A DNA stretch of 64,000 nucleotides from Mesorhizobium huakuii (GTDB lineage: Bacteria; Pseudomonadota; Alphaproteobacteria; Rhizobiales; Rhizobiaceae): assembly GCF_014189455.1 (NCBI RefSeq), contig NZ_CP050299.1:434001-498000 (forward strand), read 5' to 3'. A program made the translations under genes and the position numbers. Numbering within the stretch: position 1 is the stretch's first letter; every line of letters begins with the position of its first letter. The notes beneath the pieces are model-generated. The model had not been told where the DNA came from. It saw only the letters and a list, made by a program, of their open reading frames with translations, and made no database searches. Shown here in pieces: positions 56,600 through 64,000 of this stretch.

Positions 56600-57362
56600 T
56601 ATCTTCTACCAACGCAGGAAGTCGGCGTTTTCTGGCTTTCCGCGCATATAAGCCACGATTTGCTGGTGGGTGTGGTGGCCGTCCCCCATGAAGTGATCCA
56701 TGTTGAACGTTGGTGCATGCTTGGTCTTTGCGCTACGGCTGGGGTTGCCGGCGAAGCTGGGCCGGGTTGCGCAGCCGGCCACAGGATTGCATCTGGCGCC
56801 CGGGGGTGTGTAATCCAAAGATAATGCGGTCGCACCGTGTTGTACAACTCGACCACGGAACGCCCGCAGGGTTGATGTTGAGCGCGAGCTTCTTTATCCA
56901 TCGCATCCCTGGGCTGAGCGGCAAGTCTTTGTCCATGAGGTGATCGAGAAGGGTGACGTGGCGGTCTTCCGCTGCACCCTTTCTGGCCAGCCATTGCATC
57001 GGTGGCTGGAGATTCCGGCGTGGTTGTTCGACCGGGTGGTCAGCTCGAACTGGCGCATCGCGACTGTCGGCCAGGCCAACGAATTGACACCGTTGAGCCC
57101 TGGCGGACGTGATAAGCGTGGACATGGCGGCTGCCCGGGCAGCGCCGCGTTCGGAGCCGGCGAAGAGCCACGGTTTCCTGTTATGCAAAGGTGTGGATAA
57201 CAGGAATTGGACTAACCCGCTCCGCGATCGCGGAGCGGCAAGGAGGGTGTGTGCCGACGTCGTGGTCTTGATCGCGTCGTCTGTCGCGCTGGTCATGTGT
57301 CCACAACAAGCTCCGACTGCGTCAGCATGGAGTGGCTGCTTGCAGCCCATTCCATCCAACAA
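56600..57362 (-). pseudogene. Mosaic of transposase scraps (IS66 C-terminus and IS3-like end)
   Basis: Upstream on the minus strand, RKPWLFAGSERGAARAAAMS and LITSAR are the IS66 TnpC end. Further on, VELYNTVRPHY and LDYTPPGARCN fit the end of an integrase-core (IS3/IS481-type) transposase. Frames are broken and no ends are recognisable. Confidence 0.55.
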
Positions 57363-57594
57363 AGGAGCTTGTCATGACCCACCTTCTGAGGACATGGAGG
57401 TGCGTACGGCGCGGCAATCAACCTGGAAGGAGCGTCAATCAGGATGGGAGCGTCGCCAGGGACGTCACGGAGGGAGGGCGTAGCCCGACTGGAGGGACGT
57501 TCCTGGCGACGGCGCGAACCCACATAGGGTTCACGCCGTCTGGTGATCGCGATGTGTCGGGTGCATTTCTTCTTCCCGCTCAAAGGAAGAATGA

Positions 57595-59103
57595 ATGTCC
57601 GGCAGTCACATCACGGATCAACAATCGAGGCTCTATATGCAAAATCGCCAGAAGCACAGTGTCCCTGTCGCGGCCGCCAAATCAGGTTTCAGCCCATCCA
57701 CTGGTTATCGGATCGAATCAGACCCCCGTCCACCAAGCGAAAAGAAGGCCAAACACGAACGACGTCGGCCTGATCCATTGGAAGGGATATTCACCGAAGA
57801 GGTGGTTCCCATGCTGCAAAGCGCTCCCGGCTTGCGCCCTGTCGGCATTCTTCGTGAGCTTTGCAAGCGTCATCCCGAGCTCGATTCTGGTATTCGCCGC
57901 ACACTTGAGCGCCGGATCCGCGCATGGCGCGCGATCCATGGAGGAGATCAGGATGTCATATTCCGGCAGGTTCACGAGCCGGGACGCATGGGGCTGTCGG
58001 ATTTTACCCATGCACTGGGCCTCAAGGTCACGATCGCCAGCGTGACCTTCGATTACCTGCTCTATCACTTCCGACTTGCATACAGTGGATTCGAGCATGC
58101 CGAGATTGTCGAAGGCGGCGAGAGTTTTGCCGCGCTGACAAGTGGTTTGCAGAACGCCCTTTGGTCTCTCGGCGGCGCGCCGCGCGATCACCGCACGGAC
58201 AGTCTTTCGGCTGCATTCCGCAATCTCAATGCCGATACCGCACAGGACATGACAGATCGGTATGAAGCGCTTTGCGCCCATTACGGCATGAAGGCCAGCC
58301 GCAACAATCGCGGCGTCGCCCACGAGAACGGCGCGGTCGAAGGATCCCATGGCGATCTGAAGCGGGAACTGGAAGATGCTCTTCTCCTGCGCGGAACGCG
58401 TGACTTTGCGGACGTCACCAGTTTTGCCGCCTTCATCGACGAGGTTGTCGGCCAGCGCAATGCCCGTCGGGCCAGGGAGATCGCCATTGAGCGCGAAAGC
58501 CTGCTGGCGCTGCCGCGCAAGCGCCAGCCCGAAGGCGAAGACGAGATCGTCTACGTCACCAGCAGTGGAGGGTTTACCCTTCGCCGGGTCTTCTACACCG
58601 TTCCTTCACGGCTGATCGGACATCGGCTGCGCGCACGGCTCTTCAAGGAGCATATCGAACTGTTCCTCGGCGGCACGTCCCTGATGAAGCTGCCGCGCGT
58701 CAGAGGCCAGCTCGGCCCCACCCAGCATGTCGTGAACTATCATCACGTCATTCATTCCCTGCGCCAGAAACCGGGGGCTTTGCCCAGACTCGGCTATCGC
58801 GATCAGCTCTTCCCCAGGGATGCCTATCGCAATCTCTACAATGCCGCCATGGAGAGGCTGCCGGAACGCGATGCCTGCCGCCTGACGGTGGAACTGCTGA
58901 GCCTCGCCCATGAGCGCAATGTCGAGGCCGCACTCGCCCACGCCATCCAGGGCGAGCTCGATGCGGGAACCTTGCCGACGCTTGACGGCATGCGCGCCCG
59001 GTTCGCGCCGAACCCGGCCTGTGTCCCGCAGGTCAGCGTCAATCTGGGTAAACTGGTCGATTACGACAGGCTTATCGGCACCCGCGTGGAGGTCACGGCA
59101 TGA
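57595..59103 (+). CDS. istA: IS21 transposase IstA (copy 2)
   Basis: Identical in protein sequence to the copy at 26172 (502 residues, DDE residues intact). Overlaps istB by 4 bp. Confidence 0.93.
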   Translation: MSGSHITDQQSRLYMQNRQKHSVPVAAAKSGFSPSTGYRIESDPRPPSEKKAKHERRRPDPLEGIFTEEVVPMLQSAPGLRPVGILRELCKRHPELDSGIRRTLERRIRAWRAIHGGDQDVIFRQVHEPGRMGLSDFTHALGLKVTIASVTFDYLLYHFRLAYSGFEHAEIVEGGESFAALTSGLQNALWSLGGAPRDHRTDSLSAAFRNLNADTAQDMTDRYEALCAHYGMKASRNNRGVAHENGAVEGSHGDLKRELEDALLLRGTRDFADVTSFAAFIDEVVGQRNARRAREIAIERESLLALPRKRQPEGEDEIVYVTSSGGFTLRRVFYTVPSRLIGHRLRARLFKEHIELFLGGTSLMKLPRVRGQLGPTQHVVNYHHVIHSLRQKPGALPRLGYRDQLFPRDAYRNLYNAAMERLPERDACRLTVELLSLAHERNVEAALAHAIQGELDAGTLPTLDGMRARFAPNPACVPQVSVNLGKLVDYDRLIGTRVEVTA

Positions 59104-59793
59104 GACCCAACGATCCTGTCGATACCGCGCGCTTGTCCCTGATGCTCACCGATCTGCGGCTGCCGGGCATCTCCAGGGCCTGGCACACCTTCGCCGAGCG
59201 GGCTGACACCGAAGGCTGGCCGGCTTCCCGGCTGCTGGCGGCGCTTGCTGAGTTCGAGGTCGCCGAACGCGAAACGCGGCGTATGCAGCGCCACCTCACT
59301 GAAGCGCGTCTTCCTCCGGGGAAAACCCTCGATGCCTTCGACTTCACGGCTGTGCCCATGGTCTCGAAGGCCCGGGTCATGGCATTGGTCGCGGGAGATG
59401 TCTGGTTGAAGAACGGCGCCAATCTGATGCTGTTTGGCGGGCCAGGCGGCGGAAAATCGCATCTGGCGGCCGCCATCGGCGTCGGGCTGATCGAGAATGG
59501 GTGGCGTGTTCTGTTCACGCGTACCACCGACCTTGTTCAGAAACAGCAAGCCGCCCGCCGCAATCTCGATCTCGAAGGGGCCATCGCAAAGCTCGACAAG
59601 TACCATCTGCTGGTGCTCGACGACATGGCATATGTGACCAAGGATCAGGCTGAAACCAGTGTGCTCTTTGAGCTGATCAGTGCGCGATACGAGCGCCGCT
59701 CGCTTCTCATCACCGCAAATCAGCCCTTCGGTGAATGGGACAAGGTCTTTCCCGACCCAAGCAGCGCAGGATACCCCTCTTTTTGATCGGTTG

Positions 59794-60261
59794 GTGTCTC
59801 ATGTCACGGTGGTTGACCGTCGACACGCACTCTGTGGACAGCGGTTTGAGGTGGCATCACTTCGGTCCGGGCGCGGACCTGCCTTTGTTGTCATCCGCCT
59901 TCCGGATGGACGGTCGCGCAATATCCGCCGGTCAGTGACGGATTTGTCGCCTCCTAGCGATGACGATGGTGAACATCGTAGCGCGGCGGGAAAGTTAATA
60001 TCCGTTCGGACTTTGCTTCCTTTAGTGTATTATGCGCGAATCACCTTTAGTAACTCAATGGCGAGTTGCGATGGTTGCTCATGCTTTGGCGCATCGGATT
60101 GCGGTGTCTCTAAGCCAGATACGCCCAGCCTTTGGAACAATCTCCCACCGGTATCTCAGCACCAAGTCGCGCAGATGCTCGCGACTCTGATCCGCCGGAT
60201 GCCGCCGAACGCGCCAGCGGCGAGGGGGCGGTTTGATGTTGGCTATTCCGAGCAGTCCTGA
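59794..60261 (+). CDS. Small conserved-looking protein of the serine-recombinase element
   Basis: A frame of about 155 residues reading VSHVTVVDRRHALCGQRFEV and FVVIRLPDGRSRNIRRSVTD. It resembles small proteins annotated DUF5372 that accompany recombinases or IS elements in rhizobia; I am not sure of the assignment. It has no clear ATG (GTG 59794 or TTG 59791) and overlaps the recombinase by 26 bp. It may be an accessory factor or may not be translated. Confidence 0.4.
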   Translation: MSHVTVVDRRHALCGQRFEVASLRSGRGPAFVVIRLPDGRSRNIRRSVTDLSPPSDDDGEHRSAAGKLISVRTLLPLVYYARITFSNSMASCDGCSCFGASDCGVSKPDTPSLWNNLPPVSQHQVAQMLATLIRRMPPNAPAARGRFDVGYSEQS

Positions 60262-62341
60262 CGAGCGGCTCACGGCTGTCCGACGTTCAAAGTTCGCTTA
60301 CGTGTATGTACGCCAATCATCAATAAACCAGGTGCGCCACCACCAGGAAAGCACCGAACTTCAGTACAGTTTGGTGGACCGCGCCGTCAGATTGGGTTGG
60401 CCGCCGGATCGTGTCGTCGTCATCGACGAGGATCTTGGAAAATCAGGAAACGGCCAAGTCGAGCGCGGCGGCTTCCAACGGCTCATCGCCGAGATCGGGC
60501 TCGGCAACGCGGGTCTGGTGGTCAGCCTCGATGCATCTCGATTGGCGCGCAACAACCGGGACTGGCATCAACTCCTCGAGTTGTGTTCATTGTTCGGCGT
60601 CGTCATCGCCGATGGTGAACGTCTCTACGATCCCTGCGCTTATCACGACCGGCTGTTGTTAGGGCTCTCGGGGATCATGAGCGAAGCGGAGTTGCACCAG
60701 ATCCGCATCCGCCTGCATCAAGGGGAGAGGCAGAAGGCGGCGCGGGGCGAGCTTCGCATACCGCTGCCAGGTGGCTTGGCCTACAACCGCTCCGGCCAGA
60801 TCGTGTTTAACCCTGATGAAGAGGTTCAGGCTCGGCTGCGTCTGATCTTCGACAAATTTAGAGAGCTTCAGACCGCGCGACGCGTTATGCGTTACCTGCG
60901 CACGCACGACCTACGCGTACCCGTGCGGCCGCTTCGCGGGCCGGCGCCCCATGAGCTGTTGTGGCGAGACGCCACCATCGCCCACGTCCATCATATTTTG
61001 CACAACCCGGCCTATGCCGGCGCATATGTCTACGGCCGGCGCCGAATAAATGCGGTCCGCCAAGGTCCGGGTTCGCACCGCGCAACCTCGAAGGTGGCCA
61101 TTGACGACTGGGATATTTGCATCAAAGACGCACACCCTGGTTATATTAACTGGGAGGAGTTCATGGCCAATCAGCGACGCCTCGCCGACAACACCAATCT
61201 ATACGAGGCCGGCCACCGCGGCGCGCCGCGCAGGGGCATTGCTTTGCTGCAGGGCTTGGCGGTCTGCGGCCAATGCGGACGGCGGATGACCGTGCGCTAC
61301 AGCGGCCCCGACAGTGCATGCCCCGTTTACTGCTGCCTGGCGGACCGCAACCAGACCGGCAGCTCTCTCTGTCAGGAGGTTCGGGCGCCCGCAGTAGATG
61401 AGTTGGTCGCCCAAACCCTCCTGAAGGCGTTGGAACCTGACCAAATCGCCATCGCCATCGCTGCGCTCGACGAGATTGCGGAGGAAACACGAAGCCTCGA
61501 GAAACAATGGGCGCTACGGCGGGAACGTGCGCGGTATGACGCCGAGCGGGCTCGACGACAATACGACACCGTGGAACCGGAAAATCGTCTCGTCGCCAGA
61601 ACCCTGGAAAAGGCATGGGAAGACAAGCTGCGCTTGATCGATGAGATCGAGCAGGAATATCGTCGGTGGAGAGACCGAGAGCCCTTGGTGTTACAGGCAC
61701 AGGATCACGCGGCGCTTCAGGAACTCGCCGAGAATTTGCCGGCTATCTGGCACTCAGAAACCACCCAGCCAGAAGACCGCAAACGTATCTTGCGCTTCAT
61801 CGTGCAGGAGGTCGTTCTCGACCAGAAGAAGATACGCGGCCAGGTCGCCATCAGGATTCTTTGGCAGACCGGGGCAACCAGCGACCATCAAATCCAACGG
61901 CGAGTTCAATCTTACGATCGAGACTATGGCGAACTCGAGCTTGTGCGTGAGCGGATCACGCAACTCAATGCTGCGGGCGATATGGACAGGAAAATCGCCA
62001 AAATATTGAATGACGAGGGCGTCCGCTCGGCGCGAGGCAAGCTGTTCAGCTATGAGAACATCTGGCTCTTACGCCACCGTTGGGGAATCCCCACAGCCAA
62101 GATCAACGGCGTCGCAGCCAATCCGCCGCGCTGGCCTGATGGAACCTACTCTGTACAGGGCGCAGCCGCTGCAATCGGCGTGACGGCTCAAACCATCTTC
62201 GACTATCTCGCCCAGGGCCTTGTCCACGGTCGGCAAAGCACGAAAGGCCAGCCTTGGCAGATCAGCCTTTCCAGCGACCAGATCGATCAACTTCAACGCC
62301 GACTGCAACGGACCAGGCGATCAAGGAAAGGTGCATCATGA
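60236..62341 (+). CDS. Large serine recombinase
   Basis: A protein of 701 residues. The resolvase-type catalytic domain is at 20-170: KFAYVYVRQSSINQV with the nucleophile Ser, LVVSLDASRLARNNRDWHQL and LYDPCAYHDRLLLGLSGIMS. The recombinase domain covers about 190-330. A zinc ribbon follows (LAVCGQCGRRMTVRYSGPDS ... CPVYCC), then a coiled-coil helix (about 400-480) and a C-terminal helix-turn-helix (GAAAAIGVTAQTIFDYLAQG). The ATG at 60236 has GAGGGGGCGG before it. It is probably the enzyme that moved the element. There is no cargo apart from the small upstream frame. Confidence 0.92.
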   Translation: MLAIPSSPDERLTAVRRSKFAYVYVRQSSINQVRHHQESTELQYSLVDRAVRLGWPPDRVVVIDEDLGKSGNGQVERGGFQRLIAEIGLGNAGLVVSLDASRLARNNRDWHQLLELCSLFGVVIADGERLYDPCAYHDRLLLGLSGIMSEAELHQIRIRLHQGERQKAARGELRIPLPGGLAYNRSGQIVFNPDEEVQARLRLIFDKFRELQTARRVMRYLRTHDLRVPVRPLRGPAPHELLWRDATIAHVHHILHNPAYAGAYVYGRRRINAVRQGPGSHRATSKVAIDDWDICIKDAHPGYINWEEFMANQRRLADNTNLYEAGHRGAPRRGIALLQGLAVCGQCGRRMTVRYSGPDSACPVYCCLADRNQTGSSLCQEVRAPAVDELVAQTLLKALEPDQIAIAIAALDEIAEETRSLEKQWALRRERARYDAERARRQYDTVEPENRLVARTLEKAWEDKLRLIDEIEQEYRRWRDREPLVLQAQDHAALQELAENLPAIWHSETTQPEDRKRILRFIVQEVVLDQKKIRGQVAIRILWQTGATSDHQIQRRVQSYDRDYGELELVRERITQLNAAGDMDRKIAKILNDEGVRSARGKLFSYENIWLLRHRWGIPTAKINGVAANPPRWPDGTYSVQGAAAAIGVTAQTIFDYLAQGLVHGRQSTKGQPWQISLSSDQIDQLQRRLQRTRRSRKGAS

Positions 62342-62557
62342 AGCATTCGCGGACAAAGCCATGACGTTGGCCGCCATCGACAGACTGGTTCATCACGCGA
62401 CGATCTTCGAAATGAATGTCGAGAGCTACAGGCGCAAAACCGCAATATCCCGTTTGACGGAAAACAGCGATGGCACGCCGGCAACGCTGGCCTCGGCCCT
62501 CGCTGATTGACGCGCCGCGACAAACAAACGTCAGCATAGATTGTCGCGCAAATGAAG

Positions 62558-62593
62558 GCCGGCCTCCCGCTTCAAACGGAGGCCGGCTTTTTT
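62558..62593 (+). terminator. Rho-independent terminator of IS21 copy 2
   Basis: Same perfect 10-bp stem and T run as at 28530-28565. Confidence 0.88.
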
Positions 62594-62800
62594 GGTGAGT
62601 TCACAGCGGCCCGCGACAAACATCTCTCATCCTGATTGACGCGCTCCGCGACAATCCAAAAACCGGCCTGGTGTCGCGCAGCGTCAACTACGAAAAATAG
62701 CCCTTGCAACTCACCGATTCACAGCCCATCTTCACCAAATCGCGGCCACCAAACTCTTCATCTTGATCGTCGCGCTTCCCATCCAAATTGTCGCGCCATA

Positions 62801-63060
62801 GGTGCGCAACCTCGCGCTCAACACCCAGCTCTCCTACCTTCAGCAGGTCTCGCTGTTTGCACGTCACTTCGGCAAGTCGCCGGACTTGCTCGGGCGAGGG
62901 GATATTCGGACCTACCAGGTCTATGACCAACGAGAAAGAAGCTGTCGCCCGGCTCGATCCATACCGCTTCGCGGCGCTGCGCTTCCTCTACAATGTGACG
63001 ATCGAGAGGGATTGGGCGCTTGAAGAGGTCCTGCCGCTTCCCAAGAAGCCGCAGAAGCAC
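62801..63060 (+). pseudogene. Tyrosine recombinase (IS91-associated type), N-terminal fragment
   Basis: Directly after the IS21 target repeat: VRNLALNTQLSYLQQVSLFA, RHFGKSPDLLGRGDIRTYQV, then in the next frame RFAALRFLYNVTIERDW and EEVLPLPKKPQKH. This is the N-terminal domain of the small integrases that accompany IS91-like elements. One frameshift, and no catalytic domain remains. The IS21 copy cut off its first residues. Confidence 0.68.
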
Positions 63061-63234
63061 CGGCAGGGCGCGCTGGAAAACCTGGACGTTGATCTTGGTC
63101 TGCTCGGAAACGGTGAAGGTGTGTCCTCCGCACCGGCAGAGTGCAGTTTTCAAGGCGCTGGATGGTAGTGCCTGCAGCGCGTCCGATCGGAGGCCACTTG
63201 ATAAGGAGAGTGATCCGCAAATCCGAATGGCCTC
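63061..63234. other. Junction sequence, no gene assigned
   Basis: On the minus strand a short stretch CRCGGHTFTVSEQTKINVQV looks zinc-binding, but I cannot assign it. Confidence 0.3.
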
Positions 63235-64000
63235 GCGCGAATGTTCGCCACCACGCACGTGCCGCCGCGTTCGAGCCACAGCTTGCCTAGCGAGGAGTTG
63301 TGGTGGGGCAGGCGCGATATGCCGAACCCGCCGTAGGCTGTGAGATGAACCGGGGCATCCCCGGTCCCGTTCGCCGGACCGACCTGCGTATAGGGGATCA
63401 TCTCACCATCAATCGAGACTGCCTCGTGGCGCGTGACCACGAGCCCGGATGCGTCGAAATTCTCCGGGTTGCGCTTCAGGATTACTGAAGCGTCGAGAGG
63501 CGGCGCGGCATCGAGGTCAAGTAGGAAAAGCTGCGGCGGCGTAATCGATGAGCCGAAACGAGGACCTCTCCATTGGTCTCGTGATGTTCCGCATCGAGTG
63601 ACCAAAGGTTAACAGTCCCGCGGCCGGGCACGGTGTCCAGGGCTCGGCGCCTCCATTTCTGCCGGCCCGGCGTGAACGTCTCGAAAGAACGAGGTTCACC
63701 AGGTAGGAAATGATGAGCTCCCCGTTATTCCAGAAAAATGACTGCAGGGAGCGCCTCTCGCCTGGTTCAAACAGGGTGACAAAGCCGCGCTCGCCGGCCA
63801 TGAAAGAGGAAAGCGAGATGCCGATCAGCGCGTCGGCGGCATAGGTAGTCCCTCCAACCGTCCAGAGTTTGCGCGGCTTTACCGCCAGCCAGTCATCGAA
63901 GCCATTCCACCAGGCGTCCCGAGGAAGGTCGATCTCAACCTTGGGCCCGCTTCTATCGCCAATGCGGACTATCTGCTCGAAGTAGGCCGGCTTCTCGATA
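63235..64000 (-). pseudogene. Prolyl oligopeptidase (S9) family protein, frameshifted, truncated and cut by the window edge
   Basis: Running in from 64000 on the minus strand: PRDAWWNGFDDWLAVKPRKL, TYAADALIGISLSSFMAGER and FFWNNGELIISYLVNL, all beta-propeller region. After frame changes near 63690 and 63600 it reads ENFDASGLVVTRHEAVSIDG, VHLTAYGGFGISRLPHHNSS and LWLERGGTCVVANIRA. It ends before the catalytic Ser, Asp and His. The gene is not functional. Confidence 0.78.

Larger units (their letters stand above)
59757..62354 (+). mobile_element. Solo large-serine-recombinase element inserted in istB
   Basis: About 2598 bp present in IS21 copy 2 and absent from copy 1. The joint is GAC on both sides (59754-59756 and 62352-62354). 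No inverted ends are visible, as expected for serine recombinases that act on a short core. It carries a small frame (59794) and a 701-residue recombinase (60236). Confidence 0.82.
59100..62510 (+). pseudogene. istB: IS21 helper ATPase IstB (copy 2), split by a serine-recombinase element
   Basis: The first part (59100-59756) keeps the Walker motifs and ends GEWDKVFPD. The last part resumes at 62352 as DKAMTLAAIDRLVHHATIFE and ends LASALAD at 62510. The two parts are in frame with each other when the insert is removed, sharing GAC at the joint, so clean excision would restore the gene. Confidence 0.9.
57405..62800 (+). mobile_element. IS21-family element, copy 2, carrying a serine-recombinase insertion
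   Basis: Same IS as 25982-28770: identical from 57405 to 59750 and again from 62354 to the right end. It is flanked by GGTGCG (57399-57404 and 62801-62806), a 6-bp target repeat. Its ends are the better preserved pair: TACGGCGCGGCAAT at the left, TATGGCGCGACAAT inward from the right. Its istB is split by a 2.6-kb insert. Confidence 0.9.

Noticed and set aside
57332..58045. 237-codon frame overlapping the second IS21 istA
   Set aside because: It repeats the out-of-frame shadow seen over the first IS21 copy. The real gene there is istA.

Overview
The window reads as part of a rhizobial symbiosis island, most likely Mesorhizobium (inferred from the nif gene order nifHDKENX-DUF269-DUF683-fdxB, nod boxes, a tts box, and the IS and RIT load). 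It is a functional nitrogenase core inside heavily eroded, insertion-rich accessory DNA.

Left part (1-14.6 kb): a tRNA-Leu(GAG)-like sequence with an unmatched 3' end, a frameshifted CYTH-CHAD gene, an IS630 fragment, a GFA-family gene, and a frameshifted thermonuclease. Two nod boxes follow. The first (5370) precedes a DUF1796 papain-like peptidase gene. The second (7648) precedes a nodM reduced to its two ends and then an intact beta-ketoacyl-ACP synthase III. Between them lies a relaxase remnant. A tts box (10157) introduces a large type III effector gene of the C48/SUMO-protease type (NopD/Bel2-5-like), with a 783-bp duplicated N-terminal unit, several frameshifts, and a C-terminal protease domain whose catalytic residues are all present.

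Nitrogen fixation block (15-32.2 kb): a NifA site and a sigma54 promoter, then nifH, nifD, nifK, nifE, nifN, nifX and DUF269, a response regulator, and a universal stress protein behind its own sigma54 promoter. The run is then broken by degraded USP and fixH genes (the latter split by an IS21 copy with an 8-bp target duplication). It resumes with a TlpA-like thioredoxin gene that has two NifA sites and a sigma54 promoter, a scrambled nifH/nifX remnant, a second altered DUF269 copy, DUF683, fdxB and an exoX-like gene.

Insertion graveyard (32.4-48 kb): IS21, IS110 (four different types), IS630 and IS256 transposases and several tyrosine-recombinase clusters. The clearest element is a RIT (recombinase-in-trio) element with 38-bp inverted ends at 43539-46939, sitting inside the H-x-L-R-H box of another tyrosine recombinase gene.

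Right part (48.3-64 kb): a five-gene peptide/oligopeptide ABC importer (substrate-binding protein and dppD-like ATPase both frameshifted) facing a CocE-type hydrolase, then scraps of aminotransferase and transposases. A second IS21 copy follows, whose istB is interrupted by a 2.6-kb large-serine-recombinase element. The window ends in a truncated tyrosine recombinase and a broken prolyl oligopeptidase. The two IS21 copies are direct repeats flanking about 28.6 kb.
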